The notes under the pieces are model-generated. The model made no database searches, was not told the origin of the DNA, and saw only the letters and a list, made by a program, of their open reading frames with translations. DNA of 64,000 nt, taken from NCBI GenBank assembly GCA_907165275.2, contig OU015653.1, forward strand, positions 14,166,001 through 14,230,000, in the 5' to 3' direction. How positions within the stretch are numbered: the first letter of the stretch is position 1; each line of letters begins with the position of its first letter. Origin of the DNA: Zygaena filipendulae (lineage: Eukaryota; Arthropoda; Insecta; Lepidoptera; Zygaenidae). Made by a program: the position numbers and the translations under genes. This document shows positions 1 through 12,872 of this stretch, in pieces.

Positions 1-715
1 CCCAGTTTGAAATTGTCCAGTCGTCCAAAGTGATAATTATGACATCGTACGCACACGTATGATACTGCAACATATGGGAAGCGAAGGACTAGTCTTTGTG
101 GCGATCTTTGGGGATACCTATGTCTAGAAATGGACGTCTTTCTGCTGATATGATGATATCTTGTTCATCCAGGAGTTCTGTTCTCATTATCAAGCAAGGG
201 TGGCCACGAGGTCGAAATCAAGCGACTTATGCCTTTACTAGGTTAGCAATAGGCCAGCTGAAAATACTTTGGAAGAACCGTAATGTCTCAAATGTTACAA
301 AAACCTGACTGGACTCTGGTGTTTCTCATATTGAAGCACGCTACTGAGATATGGCTCCAGGGAGAATTCAAAAAGAAGAATACAGGTGCCCTTGAAATAT
401 GGCACGGGAAAAAACCACCACATCTATGTATTATAAGGACTTCGCACCAAATGCCGTTTATCAACTGTAGCTTAATACTCTCAATTCTGCGGACACGTAA
501 CGCACCGGGACAATATTGCAGAGTCGCAGAGAACAAAGAAGAATGCTCGAGACCGCGTGGCAGGTCACCCATGTAATGAACCAACCAGATTAAATCTGCA
601 GTAGACGGATCCTTGCTTGATTGGGCACGTGTCACGGCAGACAGAGAAAGATGGATCTTGCTGCAACATGTTGACCTCGACCACGTCAAGAGTGTGCCGA
701 AGAAGAAAAATAATT
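1..715 (+). mobile_element. Degenerate LINE relic (RTE-like ORF C-terminus)
   Basis: Reading across several frameshifts from about 485 to 700 gives a pattern like the C-terminal tail of RTE-type endonuclease/RT proteins: FCGHVTHRDN, a basic GRSP-like block, TNQIKSAVDGSLLDWARVTA then DRERW. Stops interrupt every frame, so it is a dead fragment. The part before about 300 shows no recognisable domain. Confidence 0.4.
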
Positions 716-2378
716 TACTTTGCTGTGGTTGTTTTTCAAAATCTTAGTTTATAAATTATAATACACGTGGTTTGACAATTTGGCAGAAATCTAAGCATTT
801 TCTATTTTATTCAACTGAAAAACTTATCTGGTTAATTTTAGTTTAGTACAGGAGAATTAGTCAAGAAGAGGAGAAGTTAATGTTAGAAGTCGATTTAATT
901 TGTTTTTGTAAGGTGAAAAAAAAACATCTTAATATCTTTAAATTTTTGGTACTAAAAGTGATCGTTGCCTGATGGCTTTCGCTATAAAAAAAAACATTTA
1001 ACCATAATAAATATTTAAAAACCTTTTTTTTTATAACAAATTCGTGATATTTTACATTAATATCAGTAAACTATATAAAATCAATGAATTACGCATTAGA
1101 TTATAGTTTAAAAGACTTTTTATTCTTCAGATAAGAAGTATTCGAAAAATTCGAAATATTCGAATAGTGATAAGCCCAATATTCGAATACTAAATTGGGC
1201 GAATATTCGAATAATACGAATATTCGAATAGGAAGCCCTAGTGGTGGACTAGTGATGAACACTGTGTGGAAACATTTAAACAAGATGAAATGGGAGGTTC
1301 ATCGGGAATTGGCTGTATAGATTTGCTTCCTCTGCCTTCCACATTGGGATACAAAAAAAATGTCATTGTCATTTGTCATTATTTGTCATCACACCACACA
1401 TTTTTTTTTATTAAAGTTAAAATTATTCTCTGTGCAATGTGCGGTTAATTTTTGTCATTTTCATTATTAATTTAGAACACTGCGGTTGAATATTAATATT
1501 TAACACAAAAAAATATCTTCGGATTTCTGACAATCTTTGTACATTTCATTGTCTTCTTGAATATTTATAATTTTCAGTTTGTTTCAAAAAGTGTCGATAT
1601 CTTTTCTCCCAATTTTTTGTGTACAATTATTTTATATTTAATCAAAAATTCGATGAACCAGAAAAGGATGGGATTGTGATCTGTGTTAGATAGATGTTTA
1701 AATTTTCGACTAAACTATTCGATGTGTTCCTTCTACTTATAATAGGTATCATTGGTTTCTCCAGTGTATGTTGATTGAAGTCGTGTTGAATCGATACCCC
1801 ATCCCAGAACACCCGTAATTATTGTGTAATGATTGTGCATTTTTCGCGTGTTTCATGAAAAGTGAACTCGTTATGGATGTTTATTTGTGATATTTACTTT
1901 GCATCAAATTTTTGGGTTGACTCCTTTGTAAGTACCTATTTGCCATTTACCTACCATTTCATTGTATAATGTATCGTACCTGTCGTTTATACAAAGTACC
2001 TAATCACATCATAAGTTTATTAGTCCAAATAACACTGAAAATTTCGATGAATTCAGAATTAACGTTTTATTGGTAAAATACAGCAAACGGTAATTATTTA
2101 TGTTGATAACCTGATCCTTGTATTGCTTTGTGTTTGAAAGAGTTCATTCAAATAGTTATCAGTCATTCTGTACACTGAAATACTAGTTGTAATGCCTTTT
2201 TGGTTAAATTTATCTTTGATTTTTTTCGGGAAGTTCACTGACCCAAACCACTTCTAAGGTCCATAGTAATGTACTAAAGATACAATGACATTTGTTGTGT
2301 TACAAAACAAACATCATTGGGTTGGGATTGAGAAAAAACTATTATGCAAACAAAAGCAACTAAGTACCTATGAACATT
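716..2378. other. AT-rich intergenic DNA upstream of ZnT1
   Basis: No gene seen. It includes an ATTCGAAT-rich block at 1138-1232 (period near 9-10) and long A/T runs. Because ZnT1 exon 1 begins at a splice acceptor, an unseen non-coding first exon and promoter could lie here or further left. Confidence 0.4.
1138..1232. repeat. ATTCGAAT-rich satellite-like patch
   Basis: About nine irregular repeats of ATTCGAA/TATTCGAAT, largely self-complementary, so the patch can fold on itself. Confidence 0.6.
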
Positions 2379-2613
2379 TGGACATAGATAAGCAATAGTG
2401 TGTTAACCCACACTGGAGAAATTTTGAGTAAATCGTGTTTTAAAATTATAGTGCCATTTTCTGTCAACATTTTTTATGTTCAATATTTAGTTACATACTT
2501 AAACAATGTAATAAGGTAAACACAATTAAAAAACGTTCCCAAACTCTCAATAAATCATTCTGACTAGGTAACTTTATTTTGTGGGTTAACATGTTATTGC
2601 TTATCTGCGTCCA
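2379..2613 (+). mobile_element. MITE family 1, copy 1 (235 bp)
   Basis: Both ends carry the same inverted terminal repeat of about 33 bp: TGGACATAGATAAGCAATAG at the left and its near-complement ending TTGCTTATCTGCGTCCA at the right, followed inward by GTTAACCCAC. No coding capacity. Confidence 0.75.
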
Positions 2614-3020
2614 TTTAGTATTTTGCCAAAATGTTCAAGATTCCTTTCATCATGCTTCGCTTCTTTATTTATATTTTTATTTATTTATTAATATGGGTAG
2701 TACACTTCTAAGTAAAAATTTTTAAACATAAACACAATTAAACATTTAAACATAATGCAAGCCAATCATGATTACCAGACCAATTACAATAGGTGAATAT
2801 AGATTACCAAACAATATGCAGGAAGCAAACAATAATAGCTTGCTGGATTTATCATGTCTCATTCCCTTGGGAAATCTTAGCAGTACTAAATAGAAATACT
2901 ATGTATGTTGACTCTAGATGTAAGCTACCAACCAAATTTTACCTAACCAGTCATGTGTAGTAATAGAGAAACCTGAAAGATACAGCCCTGTATAGTCATA
3001 GTAGGTACACCAAGTATAGA

Positions 3021-3258
3021 TGGATGCAGATAAGCAATAACATGTTAACCCACAAAATAAAGTTACCTATTCAGAACGATTTATTGAGAGTTAGGGAACA
3101 TTTTTTAATTATATGTTTACCTTATTACATTGCTTAAATATGTAACTAAATATTAAACATAAAAAATGATGACACAAAATGGTGCTCCTACTTTTAAAAT
3201 ACAATTTACTCAAAATTTCTCCAGTGTGGGTTGATACACTATTGCTTATCTATGTCCA
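3021..3258 (-). mobile_element. MITE family 1, copy 2, opposite orientation
   Basis: Reads as the reverse complement of the copy at 2379-2613 over its whole length with perhaps 10% differences. Together they form inverted copies about 400 bp apart. Confidence 0.75.
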
Positions 3259-3342
3259 GATACAAGCTAATATAGGTATTCTTTATTTTATATATACCTA
3301 CTACTGACCATTCTATTATTTTAATGTGTTTAAGTACATATT

Positions 3343-3913
3343 ATCCCATCAAAAACAAACTTGTAAAAAAGTCCCAAGTCTCGCAACTCAGTTCTTCTAC
3401 AGTAAAAAGTTGTGAGATCAATGTAATACCAAGTCAGTTAATTTATTCAGTGCCTACTTGAGGGTCCTTCTGTCTAAAGTTATCATGTTATAAGCTAATC
3501 TAATAACATTTTATAGTGACCATATCAAATTTAAAAATCTTTTATGTTTTAAATAGATTGATTGGCTTGGCGATCACATGAAAATACAATGTATCTCACA
3601 AGTAATACATATTATAATTAAATTAGATTGTTTAGAACCATAATTATGTATTACATGTGAGATATATTGTGTTTTCACGTGATCGCCAAGCCAATCAATC
3701 TATTTAAAACATAAAAGATTTTTAAATTTGATATGGTCACTATAAAATGTTATTAGATTAGCTTATAACATGATAACTTTAGACAGAAGGACCCTCAAGT
3801 AGGCACTGAATAAATTAACCGACTTGGTATTACATTGATCTCACAACTTTTTACTGTAGAAGAACTGAGTTGCGAGACTTGGGACTTTTTTACAAGTTTG
3901 TTTTTGATGGGAT
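3343..3913. mobile_element. Fold-back element with two 269-bp arms
   Basis: Starts ATCCCATCAAAAACAAACTT and ends with its complement. The left arm is about 3343-3612 and the right about 3645-3913, with an AT-rich loop of about 32 bp. Very few mismatches are visible, so it is young or conserved. No ORF. A single-arm relative with an internal deletion is at 52255-52461. Confidence 0.9.
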
Positions 3914-4027
3914 CTCATTTCTTTTTGTAAATGGTCTTCCTCCTTTTCTTTTCTGGTACTACTTCTTGAGCTTCAGCTACAGTTTTTCGCAAAGCCCACT
4001 AGCTACACTTATTATTATTATTTATTA

Positions 4028-4500
4028 ATATCTGGGCAACCGAGCTTCGCTCGGCTTAAATAGCTGTTCCCCGCGGTTTAACCCACGTTAATTTCGGAGA
4101 TCCCGCGGGTATTCTGAGATAAAATTACTACCCTATGACCTTTCCTGTACCCTTGACAACGTGTAGTATGCAATAATTAATTCACCCGCGTTGATGTCAG
4201 AGTTCGCGCGGGAATTCCAGAAATGAATCCTAGCTAGATCGATTTATGGCTCCCGAAATCCCCTGTATACAAAATTTCATGAAAATCGTTGGAGCATTCA
4301 GATTAGGGTAATTTTATCTCGGAATTCCCGAAGGATCTCCGAAATTAACGCTTGTGAAGTCTCATGAAATTTTGCGTGCACGTTGTCAGGGGTAAAGAAA
4401 ACCTAGGGATATAGGGTACTAACTACTTTCATCTCTGAATTCCCGCGGGATCTCCGAAATTAACGCGGGTGAAACCGCGGGGAACAGCTAGTCTCATATA
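4028..4500. repeat. Rearranged CTAGCTGT-type repeat
   Basis: Two partial, opposite-facing copies of the repeat with the CCGCGG/TTCCCGCGGG core (for example 4064-4110 and 4433-4492), joined through diverged middle sequence. Flanked by a duplicated TTTATATGGGATTACAAAG segment (4501 and 4568). Confidence 0.65.
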
Positions 4501-4734
4501 TTTATATGGGATTACAAAGTTATTTGTGCAGTTGGTACATATAACTGCATATATAACTTTGTAATTCCATACATTTATATGGGATTACAAAGTTATTTAT
4601 GCAGTTGGTGTATCTAGAAAACTGGACCGAAATTGCAAAATATTTTAATTTTTCCTTGATTTATACAATAAACACTAATTGTATTCTAAATTTCAAACTT
4701 CTATGTCTGCTAGAAGTGCCTTAGAGTTTTGATG

Positions 4735-5022
4735 ATCGGTCAGTGAGTGAGTGAGTGAGTGACCTACAAAATTAAGAAACTTTGACTAGTTATAATTCTT
4801 AAACTACTGGTTCAAATCGAATGAAATTTAAATTATACCCTCTTTATACAATACCTGCTTGTTTACTAAAAAATCAGGCTTCTAGTTTTATCCACAACAA
4901 AGTTATAGGGGGTCGAAAATGGCCTGAATTGCTTCGAGAAAAGGATAGTACGGCCGTGCCGCTTTTGTTGCTCGACTTGGCGGGGGCACTGCCGTGCCCC
5001 CAGATATTTGATGAGATTAGTT
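4735..5022 (+). mobile_element. Helitron-like fragment with 3' hairpin
   Basis: Begins with GATCGGTCAGTGAGTGAGTG and ends with the hairpin GGGGGCACTGCCGTGCCCCC about 18 bp before TTAG. The 3' hairpin near a C/TTAG end is the hallmark of Helitrons. The same end occurs inverted at 52182-52254, there finishing in CTAG. No Rep/helicase coding. Confidence 0.5.
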
Positions 5023-5389
5023 AGGTATTTATTTATTTTTTGCATAAAACATGATAACATTAAACATTTATTACATTTCATGTGAATTTTTTTCATGTGA
5101 ATGTGCATATTCTTATATTATCTACCTGGGGTTGCCTGCAGCTCCACTTATATGATGATTCAAACTACACTGGCACTACTATTGCATCCGTGTACTTTGC
5201 ATATCTGTGTTCTCATTCCATGCACCAATTTTGTTAGACTTAGCAAGGAAACTTTGAAAAATTTATCAGCTTGTACCTATTGTTTAATATGTAGTGTAGG
5301 ACAGTAAATATATAATATAAAAAATAATAATAATTAATCAGATTCAAAGTCAATCTCAAATCATTTATTCAAATTTGGTCCTTAATGTG

Positions 5390-5745
5390 GCTCTGTTTGA
5401 CGTCAATAAAGTTGCAGTTATTATTTATTTAAGTATTTATTTATTTATTCAACCAAATTATGAAAGCACCCATAAAATATCCACCCTTCACAGCTTCCTA
5501 GTGTAGTGTATGGCTGAAGAGAAGCTGGCCAATAAACTTTTATCTGACTAAAAAATTTACATAGCTCTGGTTAGAGACATCTCTATGCCAAAATTGAGTG
5601 ATGACTCTGTGTGGGGACTATAGATTGGCAATTAACTGAAGCACTGGGTATAAACCCGATAAAATCCTAGGTGTTTACAGGCTTTTATCGGTTTTAAGCT
5701 TAAACATTGGGTTTAAATTGGTTTATAGTTACCATTTAAGTGACA
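5390..5745. repeat. Two short repeats upstream of ZnT1 exon 1
   Basis: 5396-5545 (TTTGACGTCAATAAA, then ATATCCACCCTTCACAGCTT) recurs at 20566-20680. 5640-5720, built of AAACCCGATAAAA motifs, recurs at 27555-27640. Both are interspersed and non-coding. Confidence 0.55.
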
Positions 5746-5868
5746 TATATGGTAACTAAATCAAACAAACAGGAATAGCATTTGCTGAACTAAACTAGTA
5801 GTAACAATATTGTTAAGTATAAATTTTATTAGAATAATTATAAATTTTGTAAAATCCTTTGCCAACAG

Positions 5869-6052
5869 ATAGGCGATGGGGCGATTTGGTGGTAAAAAAT
5901 GTCGTCTTCTGACTATGCTCTGGTTGACGGGAGGCTTCTTCTTGGTGGAGCTCATAGTTGGTTACGTTACCAACTCCATGGCTCTGGTGGCGGACTCGTT
6001 TCACATGTTGAGTGACGTGGCGGCGCTAGTTGTCGCCTTCCTGTCAGTTAAA
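5869..6052 (+). CDS. ZnT1: ZnT1 exon 1 of the coding region (start codon 5876)
   Basis: An AG acceptor (TTTGCCAACAG) ends at 5868, so this exon carries 7 nt of 5' UTR before ATG 5876 and at least one non-coding exon must lie upstream. It codes residues 1-59: a short basic N-terminus, TM1, and TM2 with the SFHMLSD zinc site (H43, D47). The donor GTAAGT follows 6052, phase 0. The Gly/Lys/Arg start resembles the N-terminus of vertebrate ZnT1, which supports this ATG. Confidence 0.95.
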
Positions 6053-9000
6053 GTAAGTCAAACATCAGATCTTACCTCAGAAGAATAACTAAGGTCTTAC
6101 ACCACAACATATTGTGTGCTATTTCAAGGCACTTAAAACTGTTAATTTTATTTCTCTATATGTACAATGTTTTTATTTATTTATTTTATTTATTTTTAAT
6201 AATATAATCTATGTGTTTTGGGACATAAATTAAATTATACAAGTCATCCAATCGCTTTCAGATGTAAGCAAAATTTTTATGAGATCTAATATGTAGTACC
6301 TCTACCTACCTTCTTGTATAATAAAGACTACCTACCCTATAGTTAAGTTTTATTTTTATTTGTCCATAAGTAAGTAGTACTTTTATTTTTTATTTTTCTA
6401 TATCAAGTACTATAGCTACAGGTTGTCTGGATGAAATTGCTTTTAAGCAATGGGCCACCCTTGGTTGCCTGTATTCCCCACCATGTTGTTTTTGATTCTG
6501 GTGACAATAATAATAATAATATTAATTCACTTCACAACTCACAGATCTACTTGATCCCACACTAAGCTATAAGCTAAAAATAAAATTTGATTTAATTTGA
6601 AAGAATAAATAATCTATGATCTAAATCAAATGTCACAGAGATATGTTACCAAACTAAAAAATATAACATCTCTTCCTTAAATAGGCTCCAAAGTTTTCCC
6701 TTATTTTGTAAAATAGATTTAAAAAACATAGAAACGTGTAAATAGATAAAATTAGGTGACGTACATAATCAGCTAAACTAAAAGCAACCTGTTCATCTGC
6801 AACCTATGGTAGAGAGAGAGAGAGAGAGAGTAGGAAACAAAGGGTACAGTGTGTGGCATTTCGCCAGTATAATGATCTCGTATGTGAAACGGACGCGGCG
6901 GACATTTTTGATTCACGTTTAAATACTTTTAGACGGCTGATCTTGGATGTCTTCCGGCCAATTCAGTCTTTTAACAGCTGAACTTTACTATAATAAATAA
7001 TTACTATGTTTATATCTAAAGCAGCAATGTCACTATTCTTAGTTATATTTACTTTTTCTTAAATTTATACCTACCTATTTATAATTAATTTACATGTTTT
7101 AATTAGCGGTTTTAATTTTAAGCATGCTAGGGACACAAGTAATAAGATTGTAGTCGGACTTCTGTTTTATTAACACTTCTGTTTTATGATCGTTAAGACT
7201 GTAATCTGTTTTGTGTTCTAAATAAATAAATAAATAAATAAATAAAATAAAAATTTAATAATAATAAATAAATTTTTACAAGCGTTTGCCAAATCTATTT
7301 GTTTGTTGTTCAGATGTCACCGAAGAAATGGTCGAAGAACACGTTCGGGTGGGCGCGGGCGGAGGTGCTGGGCGCGCTTGTCAACGCCGTGTTCCTGGTG
7401 GCTCTCTGCTTCAGCATCACGGTGGAGGCGGTGAAGAGGTTCATCAAGCATGAGGAGATAGAGAACGCGAAGTTGTTGGTCGTCGTGGGAACGCTCGGCC
7501 TCATACTCAACGTTGTTGGGCTCTTCTTGTTCCATGGTGAGTGATTTTTCAGAGTGTGTGGTCGGACCTCACTCGTCATCGACACTGTAAGTAATCTATA
7601 CTAATATTATAAAGAGCTTAAGTTTGGGAGTTTGTGAATTGTGAGTTGTAGGAGGTAATATCTGGATCTACTGAACCGATTTAAAAAAAATCTTTAGAAT
7701 ATAGAAAACCACGTTATTTGTGAGTGCCGTATAAGCTATATTGTAACCCAGAATTCCCGCGGGAACTTCGTAATTACCGCGGCTGAAACCGAGGGGAAGA
7801 GCTAGTTTTGAAATAATAACGTAAGCACTTACTCTAGGTACTACGGATAGTAATTTACGCTTTCATTTTCAACATTTTTACGTAAATGTAACATACTTAT
7901 ATGTAATAGGCATGATACCGGAGTATGAAGATCAAAATTCTATTTAAGCTGCCAGTTAGATAATAAAAAATAAATAATTGAAACGTATTTTTGTGCTTTA
8001 TCAAATTATTGGAAAAATAAATCGCTTTGAAGTTTAGGAGTGGTGACTCGTGACGTAACAACTAAGTATAGGAAGTGTACCAAGGTGTGGCGTCACCACG
8101 TACCACGTCGTACCACGATTTTTTTAGAATATACAGGGTCAGAGGTTTTTCTAATGTCCGATTAAAGTACCTACTTTATTAGGTGGGGGGCACATGCCCC
8201 CCTATTAGATCCGCGCCTGAGCCGGGCAACTTGTAAGTTCTCGAATCTACACTTGAATCTCTCGGGACCTCTGTAGTCTGTTCCCATACAAAAATTATTC
8301 TAGGATCGTGTAGTTAGATAACTTTAGATACGTACTTATATTTTTTTTTGCAAAATCTTTAGAATCCACTGAATAATAGAGTTCAATGCTTACATCAGTC
8401 ATAGTTCTCTTGAATCGATTAGATTTATGAATAATATCAATATTTATTTATGTTTTGCGTTTTTTACGTTATGACTCACAAACGAGAAAAAATTATGGGC
8501 ACCTGACCTCGAGCTATTGAATGCGTCACTTAAGGAATTCCTTAGAAATCTCCATGCGTTGACAGCCTTCTTGTTATCTGAAGCCGCGCGTGCGCACTTT
8601 TAAACATGAAATGTATTACTTGTACATTATATTACAATTTCTAGTTATGTTAATGAAGTATTAGTACAGAACAGAAAATAACAGACAGAAGGGACACCAA
8701 CTTAGTTTAGTATGAAAACAGATAAAAACTAGTGTCGCCGGGTGATTTTCGCACAAAAAACTATGCATCACGCACTAACCGCCGCACTCAGAGTCGACTT
8801 TAATGATTATTTAGTTAAGTATAGATTTTTAAAACAAAACTGCCGTAATCAGAGACGTTCAGTAAATTAATCTCATTTGGCATTTAATGAGATGTAACTT
8901 AATTAGTTAAATGCCAATTAACATTAATTTATTGAACTAGTCTGATTGCGGCAGTTTTGTTTTAAAAATCTATACTTAACTAAGTAATCATTAAAGTCGA

Positions 9001-12000
9001 CTCTGAGTGCGGCGGTAAAACATTTATTAACGAAATGTATTAAACGCTTTACAGTTATGTTTTTACTTAGTCACTGTTTTCAAAATTCACAGTTTTGGGA
9101 ATATTATGGTAAATATACTTGGGATGGCAGCAAAAGAAGTTTTGGGCAAGTTAGAGCAGTTGCTCTAACTTTCATTTACAACGGTAGCGCGTCTGCCGCG
9201 CCTACATGTCCTCTCTAGTTAATTTATTCGTTCTGATAGTATTAAGTAGTATCTTTAGTAAGTATGATAATAAAATTCACACCTACAAAAGTACGTATTT
9301 ATTTATTTATTTACTAATTTATAAACATTGTAACAACTTGACAGTGCTACATAACCTTTTTAGGTTTTTCCGTGCACCGACGTATCCGTCGTTATTCGTA
9401 AATTTTGTATATTATTTTTGTTTGTAACTTGACGTAACTAATTGTACCTAAACGTGTCGTTTTTTCTATTTCGAGGTCCTTTATGCAAACACTACACTTC
9501 GTACTTCATAATAATGTAAATAATATCTGTAGGGATGTGACACTGAATAATTAGTTTTGCTATGAGAATGTAATGTGCAAAAACATGTAAACACATCAAA
9601 AACACATTAAAGCTTGTAGCACACTCTGTATGACGGAGGGACGGGACGTTTTGATTGCATTTCGACTTACCATTTACGATACGAAGTCATACGATTTTAC
9701 AAACTTGCCCAATCTAGATTTGTGAGGCGCGAGTGTATGTTTTCCGTTCTCCGTTGTATCGAACTGATAACCCCCAGAATAAAAGAGAATTTTATACTAG
9801 TCTTGCCATACAGACACCGTCTCCATAATGGGCATGTTGACTAATTTTTTTTTTAGTCCGTCTTGTAGATTATTAAAAAATATTGGACACGTATTTTTTT
9901 CTTTTTTTACGTAATCAAAAAATAACGGCGATACATTGAGTTGAAATTTCGCGTGACGTCACTATCCTGACAGTTTGTATGGTGGTTTTAGCGGTTAGTG
10001 ACGTCACGACCCTCTCACCCTAAACTTTAATGCGCTCTATCTCTGTATATTTTAATTTATTTGAAAAAGAAAAAAATACGTGTCTATTGTTTTTTTATTT
10101 TCTAACTGACGGACTAATTCGAATTTTGTTTTTCAAAAGTAGTCCACATCCCCATTCACAAGCAAGTTGCTGTGACAAGCTACGCTGCAGTTTTTGGGTT
10201 TTTTATTCTATGAAAACCACGGGTGAAAACCAAAACTCGTGCAACGTGCAATCAAATTCGAATACACATTCGATATCTTTATGGGTCACAGTTCCCTTAT
10301 CAGTAATGACATCGATAATAATTTTAATATGATACAATAATGGACAATCGAATGATAAGGCTATTGTTTTAAAACCCATGTTATACTTTCCGCATTGTTC
10401 TGGTTACTGGTTACTTTGTTGCTTCTAGATACTTTTTCTAATCTTTTCATTGTATTTTAGTTTTCAACGAAATTAAGCCTGACAAAGAATTCTTTAGAGA
10501 TGAACTTCTTTCTGTTTTACCGCAGCGAGGCGGTGGCATCCAATTAATAATAGGCCTTATTAATTAATATTTCCGCAACAAATGATCGAGTGTACCTACC
10601 GTCTAATTTGTATGAGACGTGTCACATGTACCTCAGAGGTGTCCCAAAGTTAACTACTAGGTATAATATGTGTAAAAAAGCGTTAGTAAAACGTTAAAAC
10701 CTCTTATTTGTTATCTTTTATTACTTACTATTATAACTGCGAATGTAAGTTTGTTCTTTGCTCAACCGGACATTATGAAATTATGCATACAGGTCGTTAG
10801 GAGAACAGAGAAGGACATAGGGTACTTTTATTCCGGAATTCCCGCGGGAACTCCGAAATTAACACGGGTGAAACCGTAGAAACAGCTAGTCCTCAATATT
10901 ATAATGCGAACGTGAGTTTATTTGTTTGTTTGTTACGCTTTCACGTCATCTGAGGTACAGAGAAGGACAGGGTACTCATTATCCTTTAATTCTCCGTGAA
11001 ACTCCGAAATTAAAGGGGGTAAATCCACGGGGAGCGGCTACCAGTGAATAAGGATCCAGTTAGGTGGCGCTCCCACTAGATGGCGTTGTTTGACAGTGTT
11101 CTCCCCCGCGCAGAGCACGGCGGCAGCCACACGCACTCGCACGGCGGCGTGCCCCCGCCGTCGAACGTGCGCCACCTGTCGGAGCTGGTGAACAGCAAGG
11201 CGGACGTGGACGTGGGGCTGGCGCACTCGGACGAGACGGACGAGATGGTGCCGGCGCGGCTCGCGGCCGCCGGCCAGCAGCCGCCGCGCCCGCGCCCGCG
11301 CCCGCGCCGGCAGCCGCAGGACGCCGGCCACATGAACATGAAGGGAGTCTTCCTGCACGTGCTCTCGGATGCCGTCGGTGAGTAGGCCACGGTCGAGTAC
11401 CTACTTATTATACTGACTTTGGGAGTAGGCAGTTGAGGGTTGCCCTCCTGGAATGACCGGAAGACTGCGGTATGTTCGACCTCTTGAACTCCCGGCCAGG
11501 TTCATTTATTAATTTAATAATTAATCGACACCTGAAAAACATTAAAAGGTAGAACCCTTAAAGGTGCTTAGTCAAAAAGAGTAATCCCACCAACAACATT
11601 TTCATGTAAAATGATGCCAAGACGAGTCCATACGACGGGCACTGTCAAAAAGTTCTCATGTAGAGCCAAGCTTATAAATCTACACTCTAATCTCTACACC
11701 TAAACTCTACACCTTAATCAGAATACGTGGCATTTGCTCTAACTTCCTTTGCAACGGTAGCGCGCCTGTCCCGCCTACATGTCCTCTCTAGTAATTAATT
11801 TATTTTCTTTGTGACATCTTTGTCTTGTGCGCGCGCGTGTGCGCGTTTGTATACGACCTTGTCATTGGACGAACTTTCAACGAGGAAATTGCCGATCCAG
11901 CCGTGACCAATATAAATAGGGAAATTATATTTGCCAGTATTAAGTTTATGCTCTGTTGGAGAGTAATTTGTTTTATTTATTAACATTAAGTTTACCCTGC

Positions 12001-12830
12001 CGAATAGTCGTAATAGGCTATTTGACTAATTTTTTTTAGTCCGTCTTGTAGATTAATAAAAAATATTGGACACGTATTTTTTCTTTTTTTACGTAATCAA
12101 AAAATAACAGAGATACATTTCGCGTGACGTCACTAACTAGTGCAGTTTGTATGGCGGCTTGTAGTGGTAAATGACGTCACGAGCCCCCACCCTAAACTTT
12201 AATGCGCTTTATCTCTGTGTATTTTAAGGTGCTGCTGAAGGTGATGTATTTGAAACCGTTTAGGTTTTCCACCGATAACTTATATTCGCTATGTGACCTG
12301 CTCACTGTTAGAAAATTGTATATTTTGCACACGGTGCTCAGACTTCATAAATCCCTCCCATTGGATCCCAACATCATGAATAAAAGACGGAAAGACATAG
12401 TGGCTACAGTACATCTTGTTCACTCAACTTTTGCAAGTAGACAATATTCTACCCAATCGGCATTTATTTATAATCTAATTAATAAACACATAAATATATA
12501 CCCTTTGAGTTACCATGAATGTAAAATATCTGTGACAAAATGGCTAAAAACTAAGAATTATGATGAGACGGAGGCCATTGTCCAAAATGATATCACCTGT
12601 ACTCGTTTATAGTTAGTTACGTACGAAGTTATATACAGAAAATACATTATATAGTCGCCTTTTTGTCATGTATTTGTTCTCTTTTTATATACCTAATGTT
12701 TTTTCTGTGGTAATCACTTGTAGCATTTTGTGCTACCACGATCACAAACATACACCCTTACACACACTTACACGCACATTCGCACATGCACGCGCGCAAA
12801 CACACATACACACACAAACACACACACACA

Positions 12831-12872
<42 letters not shown>

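Noticed and set aside
8591..8597. TGCGCAC, matching the metal-response element core TGCRCNC, inside ZnT1
   Set aside because: A single 7-bp match in intron 2 is expected by chance. MTF-1 control of ZnT1 is known in animals, but nothing here places a promoter element.
11038..11390. Two - strand frames opposite ZnT1 exon 3
   Set aside because: GC-rich antisense shadows; the + strand exon has conserved zinc-transporter motifs.
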